Shown here: one piece after another, positions 37,914 to 46,400 of the stretch
Position numbering within the stretch: the first letter of the stretch is position 1
Layout of the letters: each line of letters begins with the position of its first letter
Source: an uncultured Bacteroidales bacterium
GTDB taxonomy: Bacteria > Bacteroidota > Bacteroidia > Bacteroidales > G3-4614
Direction of reading: 5' to 3'
Length of the DNA: 64,000 bases
Assembly (NCBI GenBank): GCA_949297125.1
Contig: CASFRS010000008.1
Location: 62,001-126,000 of the forward strand
The notes under the pieces: generated by a model
Seen by the model: only the letters and a program-made list of their open reading frames with translations
Databases searched by the model: none
Told to the model about the DNA's origin: nothing
Program-made: the position numbers and the translations under genes

Positions 37914-38933
37914 TTATTTGCTGTTTTTCTTATAATACTTTATAAGTTTAGGAATAACCTCTTCCACACTGCCGGTAATTACATAATCCGCAATGCTGTT
38001 TATCGGGGCGTCCGGGTCGGTGTTTATCGATATAATCATGGAGCTCTCCTGCATACCTGCAATATGCTGGATTTGTCCCGATATGCCGCATGCTATGTAC
38101 AGTTTCGGCCTAACCGTAACGCCGGTCTGTCCAATCTGGCGTTCATGCTCGGTATAGCCGGCGTCCACTGCGGCGCGCGATGCTCCGACCTCCGCGCCGA
38201 GCACCCCGGCGAGGTCGAAGAGAAGCTTGAAGTTCTCCCTCGAACCGACACCGTATCCACCGGCAACAATTATCGGTGCGCCCTTGATGTTGATTTTCGA
38301 CTTGGCAATCTGCCTGTCGATAACCTTTACTATAAAATCCGTATCGGACAAGTATTTGTCGATATCCACCTTTACTATTTCTCCCTTATAGCCGGCATCC
38401 TTTATTTCGCGTTTCATTACGCCTTCGCGGACGGTAGCCATTTGAGGGCGGCAGTCGGGGTTCACAATCGTAGCCACGATGTTGCCTCCGAAGGCGGGCC
38501 TTATCTGGTACAGCAGGTTATCGTAGCTTTTGCCGGTGCGGGCATCGGTGTGTTCGCCAATCTCCAGCGAGGTGCAGTCGGCGGTAAGTCCGCTGTGCAG
38601 GGCCGACGAAACGCGCGGGCCGAGGTCGCGACCTATCGTTGTCGCCCCCATAAGGCATATTTGCGGTTTTATCTCTTTGAACAACCCCGTAAGGATAGCT
38701 GCATGCGGGAGCGAGGTATAAGGTTCGAGGCGTTTGTCGTCGGCCATATATATGGTATCTACGCCATACGGGAAAATCTGTTTTTCCACTCCGTCAGTAC
38801 CTGAGGCAAGAACCAGGGCCTCCAGTTTGCAACCGAGTTTGTCGGCCAGAACGCGGCCTTTGGTAAGGAGTTCAAGACTCACATCGGCTACAACGCCGTT
38901 TTCAGTTTCGCAGTATACTATTAAATTATTCAT
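37914..38933 (-). CDS. etfA: Electron transfer flavoprotein subunit alpha
   Basis: A 339-residue EtfA. The C-terminal FAD-binding domain carries IIVAGGYGVGSRENF, AVDAGYTEHERQIGQTG and the family signature LYIACGISGQIQHIAGMQ. It pairs with EtfB to shuttle electrons from acyl-CoA dehydrogenase. It begins 2 bp after etfB, and acd follows 56 bp downstream, so the three genes form one transcript. Confidence 0.96.
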   Translation of the reverse strand: MNNLIVYCETENGVVADVSLELLTKGRVLADKLGCKLEALVLASGTDGVEKQIFPYGVDTIYMADDKRLEPYTSLPHAAILTGLFKEIKPQICLMGATTIGRDLGPRVSSALHSGLTADCTSLEIGEHTDARTGKSYDNLLYQIRPAFGGNIVATIVNPDCRPQMATVREGVMKREIKDAGYKGEIVKVDIDKYLSDTDFIVKVIDRQIAKSKINIKGAPIIVAGGYGVGSRENFKLLFDLAGVLGAEVGASRAAVDAGYTEHERQIGQTGVTVRPKLYIACGISGQIQHIAGMQESSMIISINTDPDAPINSIADYVITGSVEEVIPKLIKYYKKNSK

Positions 38934-38935
38934 GA

Positions 38936-39802
38936 TTAGCCGATAGTGTGGTTAGTTATCAATTCTTTCATCAGTTCATCTATTTCATTATCAGCATCCG
39001 AGAGCCTTTTGCTCTCTTTAGCCTGAAATACTACGCTCTCAACGTTCTTTACCTTTGTAGGCGAGCCGGCGAGGCCTGTCTGGGAAAGGTCGGCATCCAC
39101 AAAAGCCGCGCTCCACTCCAGCAGGTTCAGGTAAGGTCTGGCCTCATACAGGCTCTGGTCTGCGGCATTCCCTTTTTCGGTAGGGGTTTTTGCATATTTG
39201 TAGCGTTGCACCAGTTTGGCGTTGCACGGGCGGCACTGGTCGGCCGAACCGTTAACCGTAACCAGAAGCGGCAAGGACGTCTCCACGGTTTCCGTCCCGT
39301 GTTCGAGGCGTCTCATTACGGTAACCTTTTTCCCCTCTATGGAGATTATCTTTTCGGCGTAAGTTACCTGCGGAATACCCAGCTTTTCGGCAACCTGCGG
39401 GCCAACCTGGGCCGTATCGCCGTCTATCGCCTGACGCCCGCATACTATAATATCATAATCGCCCATTTTCCTTATGGCGCAAGCCAGGGCATACGATGTA
39501 GCCAGCGTATCCGAACCGGCAAAAGCACGGTCGGTAAGTAAAACACCGTTGTCCGCGCCGCGGAAGAGGCTTTCGCGCAATATGTCGGCAGCTCTTGTCG
39601 GGCCCATGGTCAGTACGGTTATGGTCGAACCCGGGTTCTGTTCCTTAATCTGCAACGCCTGTTCAAGCGCATTCAAGTCTTCAGGGTTGAAAATAGCTGG
39701 AAGAGCGGCGCGGTTTACCGTTCCGTCCTCTTTCATCGCATCTTTACCCACATTTCTGGTATCGGGTACTTGTTTGGCAAGTACGACAATCTTTAATGCC
39801 AT
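38936..39802 (-). CDS. etfB: Electron transfer flavoprotein subunit beta
   Basis: A 288-residue EtfB with the N-terminal nucleotide-binding region (IVVLAKQVPDTRNVG) and the conserved ALACAIRKMGDYDIIVCGRQAIDGDTAQVGPQVAEKLG-type segment that binds AMP or a second FAD. First gene of the operon. Its upstream 517-bp region contains one copy of the 88-bp promoter repeat, giving a leader of about 175 nt. Confidence 0.96.
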   Translation of the reverse strand: MALKIVVLAKQVPDTRNVGKDAMKEDGTVNRAALPAIFNPEDLNALEQALQIKEQNPGSTITVLTMGPTRAADILRESLFRGADNGVLLTDRAFAGSDTLATSYALACAIRKMGDYDIIVCGRQAIDGDTAQVGPQVAEKLGIPQVTYAEKIISIEGKKVTVMRRLEHGTETVETSLPLLVTVNGSADQCRPCNAKLVQRYKYAKTPTEKGNAADQSLYEARPYLNLLEWSAAFVDADLSQTGLAGSPTKVKNVESVVFQAKESKRLSDADNEIDELMKELITNHTIG

Positions 39803-39983
39803 TTCTTTTTAATTTATATTACAGTTTATAGAAAAATCGTCCGTTGTAAAAACATCCGGCTGTTTTATCCGGCCGTTTCCGGCCCGCAGGCAGATTCGGC
39901 CATGTCGGCCCGAAAATCCCGTTTCCTCTCCCTTCCCTCTTTAAAAGGTGTCGCGGATGCCGCTTGTTTTCGCTGCTTTGCAG

Positions 39984-40014
39984 CAAAGATAACACAAACG
40001 AGGGCAGAGACAAA
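39984..40014 (-). promoter_or_regulatory. Promoter P2 of etfB-etfA-acd
   Basis: On the minus strand TTTG (40011-40014), a 19-bp spacer and TATCTTTG (39984-39991). An upstream P1 box (40064-40071) lacks a clear -33 element. Confidence 0.7.
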
Positions 40015-40073
40015 CCGTAAGGTTAGGCTATGCCGAGTGCAGCCTGTTTTCGCCGTTCTACGGCAAAGATAGC
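39986..40073 (-). repeat. 88-bp promoter-bearing dispersed repeat, copy at etfB
   Basis: Read on the minus strand, this copy aligns without gaps to 47452-47539 with 82 of 88 positions identical. It carries a TATCTTTG box at 40064-40071 and another at 39984-39991, exactly 80 bp apart; the second has TTTG (40011-40014) 19 bp upstream. Each box is followed by a 5-3-5 dyad (GCCGT-AGA-ACGGC; GCTGC-AAA-GCAGC) then GAAAACA. Confidence 0.85.
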
Positions 40074-40234
40074 CAATTTAATTTTATTGGAAATAACTTT
40101 TAAGGGTAAAAGTTGCTAAAAGCTCCGGGGGCATTGCCCGGTGTGTGGGGTGGGGCATGGTCTCAAAAGGGCAGGGCCGGGAGCGTGCGGAGTCCAGGCC
40201 TCTGTTCCGGAGAGCCGGCCCCCCAGAAAAAGAA

Positions 40235-40265
40235 AGGATGCGAACCGTTTGTCCGGTCGCATCCT
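40235..40265 (-). terminator. Terminator of the small CTERM-like gene
   Basis: AGGATGCGA and TCGCATCCT arms with an inner CCG/CGG; the minus-strand read-out continues TTTCTTTTTCT. Confidence 0.8.
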
Positions 40266-40319
40266 CCATTCCGTATTCAGGCGGGAGCGGAAGCCTTTCA
40301 CCTCCCCGTTTCCCGTATC

Positions 40320-40691
40320 TTATTCCTGTTTTCCCTTTTTGTTCCTGCCTTTTATCAGTCTCCATGCGTAAACTCCGCCGAGGCCCAGCAGGCCCAGTAT
40401 GCTTTCGGTAATGGGTGTTGATACATAACCAGGGTCGGAGGGACTGGTAGACCCCCAGCCACTATCACGAGCGTCTCCCTCGGACATTGTAGAGATAAAT
40501 GCGTTGTCGCCGAATATCCCGCTTGCGGAAGGCTCGGGCGAATTTTCGTCTTCATAGCCGTTGCTGTAGTCTATTCCGAAGCCGTCGAACGAAGAGCGCG
40601 ACCCCGAACCCTGAGGCCAGCTTTGTGCGGTTGCGAGACTTGAAAATAAGAATAGGCACAGAACTAAGGTGTAAAGTTTTCTAACCATCAT
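40320..40691 (-). CDS. Small secreted protein with CTERM-like C-terminal tail
   Basis: A 123-residue protein of unknown family. It has a signal peptide (MMVRKLYTLVLCLFLFSSLATAQ), a Ser/Gly/Asp-rich low-complexity middle (about 24-90), and a tripartite tail: a proline motif (TPITES), a short hydrophobic helix (ILGLLGLGGVYAWRL) and a basic end (IKGRNKKGKQE). This resembles PEP-CTERM/PID-CTERM-type sorting signals rather than a T9SS domain. The second codon is also Met, so the start may be 40688. It has its own consensus promoter and terminator. Function unknown. Confidence 0.7.
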   Translation of the reverse strand: MMVRKLYTLVLCLFLFSSLATAQSWPQGSGSRSSFDGFGIDYSNGYEDENSPEPSASGIFGDNAFISTMSEGDARDSGWGSTSPSDPGYVSTPITESILGLLGLGGVYAWRLIKGRNKKGKQE

Positions 40692-40790
40692 TACGATAAC
40701 AAATTAAAGAATAACTCAAAGGCTAATCCGTTTTGTTCTTATCATCTTCGGGTAAGTACATTATGGATGTACCGGACTTTATTCGGGATG

Positions 40791-40822
40791 CAAAGTTATT
40801 AAAAAAAATATATATAACCAAA
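40791..40822 (-). promoter_or_regulatory. Promoter of the small CTERM-like gene
   Basis: On the minus strand TTTG (40819-40822), 20-bp spacer, TAACTTTG (40791-40798): exact consensus. Leader about 95 nt. Confidence 0.72.
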
Positions 40823-40920
40823 ACAAACGTGCTATATTTTTATACAGTGATTTTCAGTGCGATTCTTTTCCGCTGCCGTCCGTCCGGGCGTAACGCCGCG
40901 CAGGTTGCGGGTGGCGGCCG

Positions 40921-41760
40921 TCATTGCAGGGTAAGCCATAAAAGGCGTTCTATATCCCCCCGGTTGCCTGAAACTATGCTTTCGGCGTCGGCCTCCCTTT
41001 CAAAAATCCCGAACAGGGCCGACCCCGAACCCGACATTGCGGCGTACATGGCCCCTGCCTCGTACAGGGCATCCTTGATGCGACCCAGTTCCGGGTGCTT
41101 TGAAAAAACCGGCATTTCAAAATCGTTTACCAGCAGTCCCGGCCACTCCTCCGGCCGGCGGCGCAGGATTTCGGTCAGTTCCGTTTCCGGTTCGCGCGGC
41201 GTAATGCGAGCATATGCTTCGGCGGTCGGGACCGAGACGTTGGGCTTTACCAGCAGCATGTGCATCCCGGCCAGCGAAACCTCGGCCGGGGCGAAGTCCG
41301 TTCCCTTGCCCGTGGCCAGCAGGGGTCTGTTATACAGGAAAAACGGGCAGTCCGCGCCTATGCTTTCGGCAATGGCATGCAGTTCGTCCTGCGAAACGGG
41401 AAGGTCGTATTTCTCCTTAAGGGCCGAAAGCATGAAGGCCGCGTCCGACGACCCCCCGCCCATGCCGGCCTGTGTCGGGATGTTTTTCTTCAGCCATACC
41501 TCAACGGGCGGGAGCGCGTATCTTCCGGCCAGGGCGCAGTAAGCCTTTTCCACAAGGTTCGGCTTGCCGTCGTCGGGCATCCCTATCGTATGCAGGGCCA
41601 TGTTTTTACCGGGCGGGAGTTCCGAACAAAGGTCGGTAACCTCCAGTACGTCGTACAGCGGGACAGGATAAAAAACGGTACGGATATTATGGTACCCGTC
41701 GGCTCTCTTGCCCACCACATTGAGCCCGAGGTTTATTTTGGCATTCGGAAAGACCACCAT
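40921..41760 (-). CDS. ispE: 4-diphosphocytidyl-2-C-methyl-D-erythritol kinase
   Basis: A 279-residue GHMP kinase of the MEP isoprenoid pathway. Signature segments: NAKINLGLNVVGKRADGYHNI at the N-terminus, the ATP-binding loop PTQAGMGGGSSDAAFML near residues 90-106, and the C-terminal MSGSGSALFGIF. It phosphorylates CDP-ME at the 2-OH. Single-gene unit with a consensus promoter at 41792-41823. Confidence 0.96.
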   Translation of the reverse strand: MVVFPNAKINLGLNVVGKRADGYHNIRTVFYPVPLYDVLEVTDLCSELPPGKNMALHTIGMPDDGKPNLVEKAYCALAGRYALPPVEVWLKKNIPTQAGMGGGSSDAAFMLSALKEKYDLPVSQDELHAIAESIGADCPFFLYNRPLLATGKGTDFAPAEVSLAGMHMLLVKPNVSVPTAEAYARITPREPETELTEILRRRPEEWPGLLVNDFEMPVFSKHPELGRIKDALYEAGAMYAAMSGSGSALFGIFEREADAESIVSGNRGDIERLLWLTLQ

Positions 41761-41791
41761 GGCGAATCGCTGAATAGAAAATTAACAGAAG

Positions 41792-41823
41792 CGAAGATAT
41801 ACCATACGTCTGTAAAAAACAAA
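41792..41823 (-). promoter_or_regulatory. Promoter of ispE
   Basis: On the minus strand TTTG (41820-41823), 20-bp spacer, TATCTTCG (41792-41799). Confidence 0.65.
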
Positions 41824-41999
41824 AATAAAAAGACAAAAAACAAATAATTTATAAATCCGCTCCGGCGGTCTGTCCGCAACCCCTCTCCGGGTCCGTTCCC
41901 GGCGGGGAGGGACGGCGGTCGTGGCGTTCCCCGGTACGCCCGTTTGCACTGCTGCGGGCAAAAACCGGGGGAATACTGCCGATAAACGAAAATAAATCG

Positions 42000-42007
42000 T
42001 AACTTTG
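42000..42007 (+). promoter_or_regulatory. -7 box of plsC
   Basis: TAACTTTG, exact TAnnTTTG match, 62 bp before the plsC ATG; no good -33 element seen. Confidence 0.5.
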
Positions 42008-42068
42008 CGGCAACAGCGAAGGCGGTTTGCGGTTATGCCGCAACAGTCTGCAAAACAAAGGCCGAAAA

Positions 42069-42794
42069 ATGAAAAAGATACTCCTGTTCCTCTACGAACT
42101 TGTAATAGCCATGCCGGTGCTTGTAGTGCTAACAATCCTCACGTCGGTTGTAACCATTGTCGGGAGTGCGGTGGGCAACAGCGATTTCTGGGGCTATTAT
42201 CCGGCGCGCATATGGTCGCGGCTGTTCTGCTTCTTCTCTCTCGTAAAAGTAGAGGTGAGCGGGCGCGGGAACATAGACAAAGACAGGTCGTACGTGTTCG
42301 TCTCCAACCATCAGGGGGCATACGACATATTCCTGGTATACGGCTACCTCAACCATAATTTCAAGTGGGTCATGAAGCAGAGCCTGCGCAACATACCCCT
42401 TGTAGGCAAGGCGTGCCAGTCGGCCGGGCACATATTCATCGACCGCGGCAACCCCAAGGCTATACAGCACACCATTGAGGCGGCAAAGGCGAAGTTGCAG
42501 GGAGGCATGTCGGTGGTGATATTCCCCGAGGGGACCCGTTCGTCCGACGGCAAGTTGCACCGGTTCAAGCGCGGCGCGTACCAGATAGCCGTCGACCTCA
42601 ATATCCCGGTAGTGCCCATGACCATAAACGGTTCGTACAAGATTCTCTCCAAAAACTCGAAACTGATAAACCCCGGGAAGCTGACATTGAAAATACATCC
42701 GCCCATATATCCCGACAAAGATTCCGGGCATAACATGGAAACCCTTGTAAAAGAGAGTTATGAACTGATAGCGTCGGGGCTGGACGAAAAATAG
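42069..42794 (+). CDS. plsC: 1-acyl-sn-glycerol-3-phosphate acyltransferase
   Basis: A 241-residue acyltransferase with an N-terminal membrane helix (about residues 4-34). The HX4D motif is NHQGAYD (His81, Asp86) and the substrate motif is FPEGTRSSDG (152-161). It adds the second acyl chain to lysophosphatidate in phospholipid synthesis. The start at 42069 (MKKILLFLYE) was chosen over 42027 because the -7 box at 42000-42007 would leave almost no room and the family begins at the helix. Confidence 0.93.
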   Translation: MKKILLFLYELVIAMPVLVVLTILTSVVTIVGSAVGNSDFWGYYPARIWSRLFCFFSLVKVEVSGRGNIDKDRSYVFVSNHQGAYDIFLVYGYLNHNFKWVMKQSLRNIPLVGKACQSAGHIFIDRGNPKAIQHTIEAAKAKLQGGMSVVIFPEGTRSSDGKLHRFKRGAYQIAVDLNIPVVPMTINGSYKILSKNSKLINPGKLTLKIHPPIYPDKDSGHNMETLVKESYELIASGLDEK

Positions 42795-42840
42795 GCGTAA
42801 AAAAACCGGAAAAAAATTTTTTTATTAGCCCGAAACGCTA

Positions 42841-42848
42841 TATCTTTG
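42841..42848 (+). promoter_or_regulatory. -7 box of tRNA-Gln
   Basis: TATCTTTG, exact TAnnTTTG match, 44 bp before the tRNA; a T-run about 20 bp upstream stands in for the -33 element. Confidence 0.55.
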
Positions 42849-42892
42849 CGCACCGAAAAGGAAACGTAAACCCCATTTCCCTTTCAAGATAT

Positions 42893-42963
42893 TGTCCAGT
42901 GGTGTAATGGTAGCACTTCAGATTCTGGATCTGCCTGTGAGGGTTCGAATCCTTCCTGGACAA
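42893..42963 (+). tRNA. tRNA-Gln (anticodon CTG)
   Basis: Acceptor stem TGTCCAG/CTGGACA is perfect; D-arm GTG...CAC; anticodon stem TCAGA/TCTGC (the outer pair T-C is a mismatch) with loop TTCTGGA, anticodon CTG; T-arm GAGGG TTCGAAT CCTTC. The 3' CCA is not encoded. A terminator follows immediately. Confidence 0.95.
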
Positions 42964-42968
42964 CACAC

Positions 42969-43005
42969 ACTCCCCGTCATTCCGTATGGCGGGGAGTTCT
43001 TTTTT
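42969..43005 (+). terminator. Terminator of tRNA-Gln
   Basis: ACTCCCCG (42969-42976) pairs with CGGGGAGT (42990-42997), followed by TCTTTTTT. Confidence 0.9.
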
Positions 43006-43166
43006 GCCCTTCTTCCGGTTCCCGAACCGGCCAGCCCCGGTAAGCCGGTTCGATGTATGCCGAGGCCGCAAGGCCGGTATATGCACCGGACGCCACTAAG
43101 ATAACCCTCCCCGCGGCGTCCGCACCCTTGCACGGCATCGGACATAACAGTAAAAATCATAAAATA

Positions 43167-43198
43167 TTTGTATAATATGACAATAAGTTTTACATTTG
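43167..43198 (+). promoter_or_regulatory. Promoter of the GH85 gene
   Basis: TTTG (43167-43170), a 20-bp spacer and TACATTTG (43191-43198): exact consensus. The predicted leader is about 213 nt, long for this genome segment. Confidence 0.75.
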
Positions 43199-43416
43199 CT
43201 GAAATAATGTTCGGCCTCCTGTAATTTTTCAGGTCAGTGGCGTAACCCGGCAACAAGGGGGGAGTTCTGCTTTTTCCTGCGTGTCGGGAAGGAAAACACC
43301 GTTCCGGCGGGGGCAAAGGAAGTTCCGGAGGGTTTCCCGGGAAAAGGGCGGGTTTGCCGCCCAGGCGATAGCGAAAGATAAGGATTCCATATATCAACCA
43401 ATTAAAAACAAGTAGT

Positions 43417-46400
43417 ATGAGAAAAAAATTACCTTTACTGGCAGCATTGGCGCTTGCGCCCGTGTTGGCATTCTCGCAGGCTACGCCACAGCACGAAAAG
43501 TATGTGTCCATACCTTCCGAGACTAAGTGGGCTGAGGCCTATGCCAACTGGACTCCCGGCACGCCCCTTTACGAGGGAATAGACGAAGAGCTTGCCGAGA
43601 ACGAAAACTTTTTCATTTCACGTGTAAAACCCCGCGAACGCTTCACGTTTGCACAGACGCAGGTACGTCCCGAACAGGACCCGGCCCGCAAGCTGTTGTG
43701 GTGGTGTCCCATCGGCGGGGACGGCTGGAACGCAATACCGTCGTACTTCTTCGGAGGTGAAGTCTGGGGCATGTGGAACTATACCGACACATGGGGCAAC
43801 TGGACGGCTCCTTTCATAACGATACCGGCAGCCATGCTCGACGCCTGCCACAAAAACGGCGTACGCGTATCGGTATGCGCCCCGGTGGCATGGTCGGCAA
43901 CCATAACCCCCACATCATCGGGTTGGGGTTCCGTAATAGGCACCATGGTGAACGGCGGACATGACAAGCTTCTCAGATACCTGCAGTACTACGGCGTTGA
44001 CGGAATAGGCTTCAACTCCGAGTTCTCGTGGACCGGAAACATAACGCAGGGCGAATACAGCGGCAATAGCTTTGCCGAAGCCATGAAGAACTTCCTCGGC
44101 GACTGCTACACCAATGCCCCCAACTACGGAGTACCGTTCCACAACGCATGGTATTCGCTCACGGCCAATTCCGGAAGCATAGGCGGAAGTTCGGCCCTTG
44201 ACAATACGAACTGCGACTGGTTCCACTACAACGGGAAGAAGACCTCCGATGCCTACATGTGCAACTACGGGGCTAATCTTGCCACGTCGCAGAACACGGT
44301 ACAGAACAAGTTCCCGTCGCGTTCGTCCTTCGACGTATATATGGGAATCGACTATCAGGCAGGGACCAAACAGACCAACTGGACGGCCCTTAGCGGATAC
44401 GACATATCCATAGGCATATGGGGTGCGCACAACCGCAACATGATATACGAAGCGCGCGGCGAGCGCGGTTCCGATCCCCAGCAGCAGCAGAAAACCTATC
44501 AGATGATTCTCGAGAACGTATTTACCGGTTCAACCAAAAACCCGGTCAATCCTCCCGCCATAACCTCTACAACCCGTTTCAGCTCGCAGTCGACCGATGC
44601 CTACGGGTGGGCACAGTTCATAACCGCGCGCAGTACACTTACCTGCGCCGATTTGGAGGAAGACCCGTTCGTAACCTATTTCAACCTCGGTAACGGGCGT
44701 TTCTTCAATATCGACGGCGTACGCCAGTCCGACACCGAATGGTACAACCTCGGGCTTCAGGACTACGTTCCCACATGGCGTTGGTGGGCAACCAAGAGCT
44801 ACATGGGGCGTACCGACGATGAAGTCAGCCCCGACCTGACGGCCGAGTACATATGGGACGACGCATGGTTCGGCGGATCGTGTCTCCAGATATCCGGCGA
44901 GACGGCCCAGACCTACATGCAGATGTTCAAGACCAAATACGACGTACAGAAGAACGACAGGCTGCTTATCCGTTACAAGGTGCTTTCCGGAAGCGGCGGC
45001 ATATACTGGGCATGCTCGTCCGAGAATGACCCCACGACCCCCGTTGAAGCAACCATAAGTTCAAACGCACAGGCAAAAGACGAATGGGTAGAGAAGGTGG
45101 TAACCCTCGGCAGCGGCCGCAGCTCGTTGAAGATATACGACGAAACCCTCGCCCTCATAGGCTTGAAGTTTACCAACACTACCAGCGATTTCAAAGTATT
45201 GTTGGGCGAAGTATCCCTTTACCGCGGGACATCCCCCACGCCGGCAGCTCCGGTGATAACCAAGAGCAAGGTAATGGCATGCAACTACAAGGGTGTCGAC
45301 ATGAAGGTCATCTTCAATATGGAGACAACCAAGCAGGCCCCCGTCTACAATTCCGACGTAGACACATGGTACTTTAAGGTTTACACCCAGCAGGAAGGCG
45401 AAAAAGAAGTTATGTTTACCGCAACCACATCGTGGGCATCGTACGTGGTAAATGCCCCGTACGACTATACCGACGGTAACATCGACAAGATAAGGATAGG
45501 GGTAAGCGCCGTGAGCATGGACGGCAAGAGCGAATCGGCAATAACCTGGAGCGACTGGATGGAGATGCCCGAACCTACGGTAGTGGAAGGGCTTGTCATC
45601 GACAAACCCATAATCAAGGCTAACGAAGAGTTCACCATCTCCTATGTAGACCCCAACCACGAACCGGCCAACTGGGAAATACTCAACTCCGTAACCGGCG
45701 AGACGGTATATTCGCAAAATGACGTATCGTCCCTTACAACCTCTCTCGACGAAGAAGGTTCGTACGATGTGGTTGTAATAGTAGACGGGGCGCGTTCCTA
45801 CAACCGCGGGCTTATACAGGTATCGCGTGCCGAGACGGGGGCATTGCCCATAATAGAGAAACTGGAAGCCAGCAAGACCTCCGATGTAAACGTAAATGAA
45901 GAGGTAACCGTTTCGTACGTTGCTGCACGTCTCGGCGAAGGGAAAGTATCCCGCGCAATGAAGGTGGAAGACCCGATGATGCTCCGTTTCCCCGAAACCG
46001 TAGCACGTCGCCCGTACACCTACATGATGTGGTTCAAGGCCGAGAAGTTCCTGCACAGCAACCAGGGTACCAACCTCATAGACAAACGTTCGTTCCGCGA
46101 CGTATGGCCGCACAACAACTGGGGCGATTTCTGGGTAACGGTACGTCCCGAGTGCACCGGCAACAAGGAGACAGGGTCCGGTTCGGGCAATTCGTACGGA
46201 TTCGCAACGCACGAAGCAAACGAAATATCGTTCAATACATACGGGTGGACGGAGCATGACAACCCCAACCACGACATGATGTCCACGGGGTACAGCGTAG
46301 ATCCCGGGCAGTGGACGCACGTAGCCGTAACCTGCGATGCAAGCAACAACCAGAAGCTCTATTTCAACGGCAAGCTGGTAGCGTCGGCAAAAGTACTGCA

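Larger units (their letters stand above)
39803..40319. other. Intergenic region upstream of etfB
   Basis: Contains the 88-bp dispersed repeat with two -7 boxes (39986-40073) and the terminator of the small secreted protein (40235-40265). Overlapping short open frames near 40110-40420 show no recognisable product. The leader at 39868-39885 includes a GGCCG/CGGCC dyad. Confidence 0.55.
41761..42068. other. Divergent intergenic region, ispE/plsC
   Basis: Holds the ispE promoter (minus, 41792-41823) and the plsC -7 box TAACTTTG (plus, 42000-42007). The middle GC-rich part has no recognisable gene. Confidence 0.5.
42964..43416. other. Intergenic region between tRNA-Gln and GH85 gene
   Basis: Contains the tRNA terminator (42969-43005), a consensus promoter (43167-43198), and a leader of about 213 nt before the GH85 start. 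No small gene was recognised. A short CCTG/CAGG hairpin lies near 43217-43232. Confidence 0.5.

Noticed and set aside
40113..40421. Overlapping short open frames between etfB and the small secreted gene
   Set aside because: They cross the minus-strand terminator and have no recognisable product.
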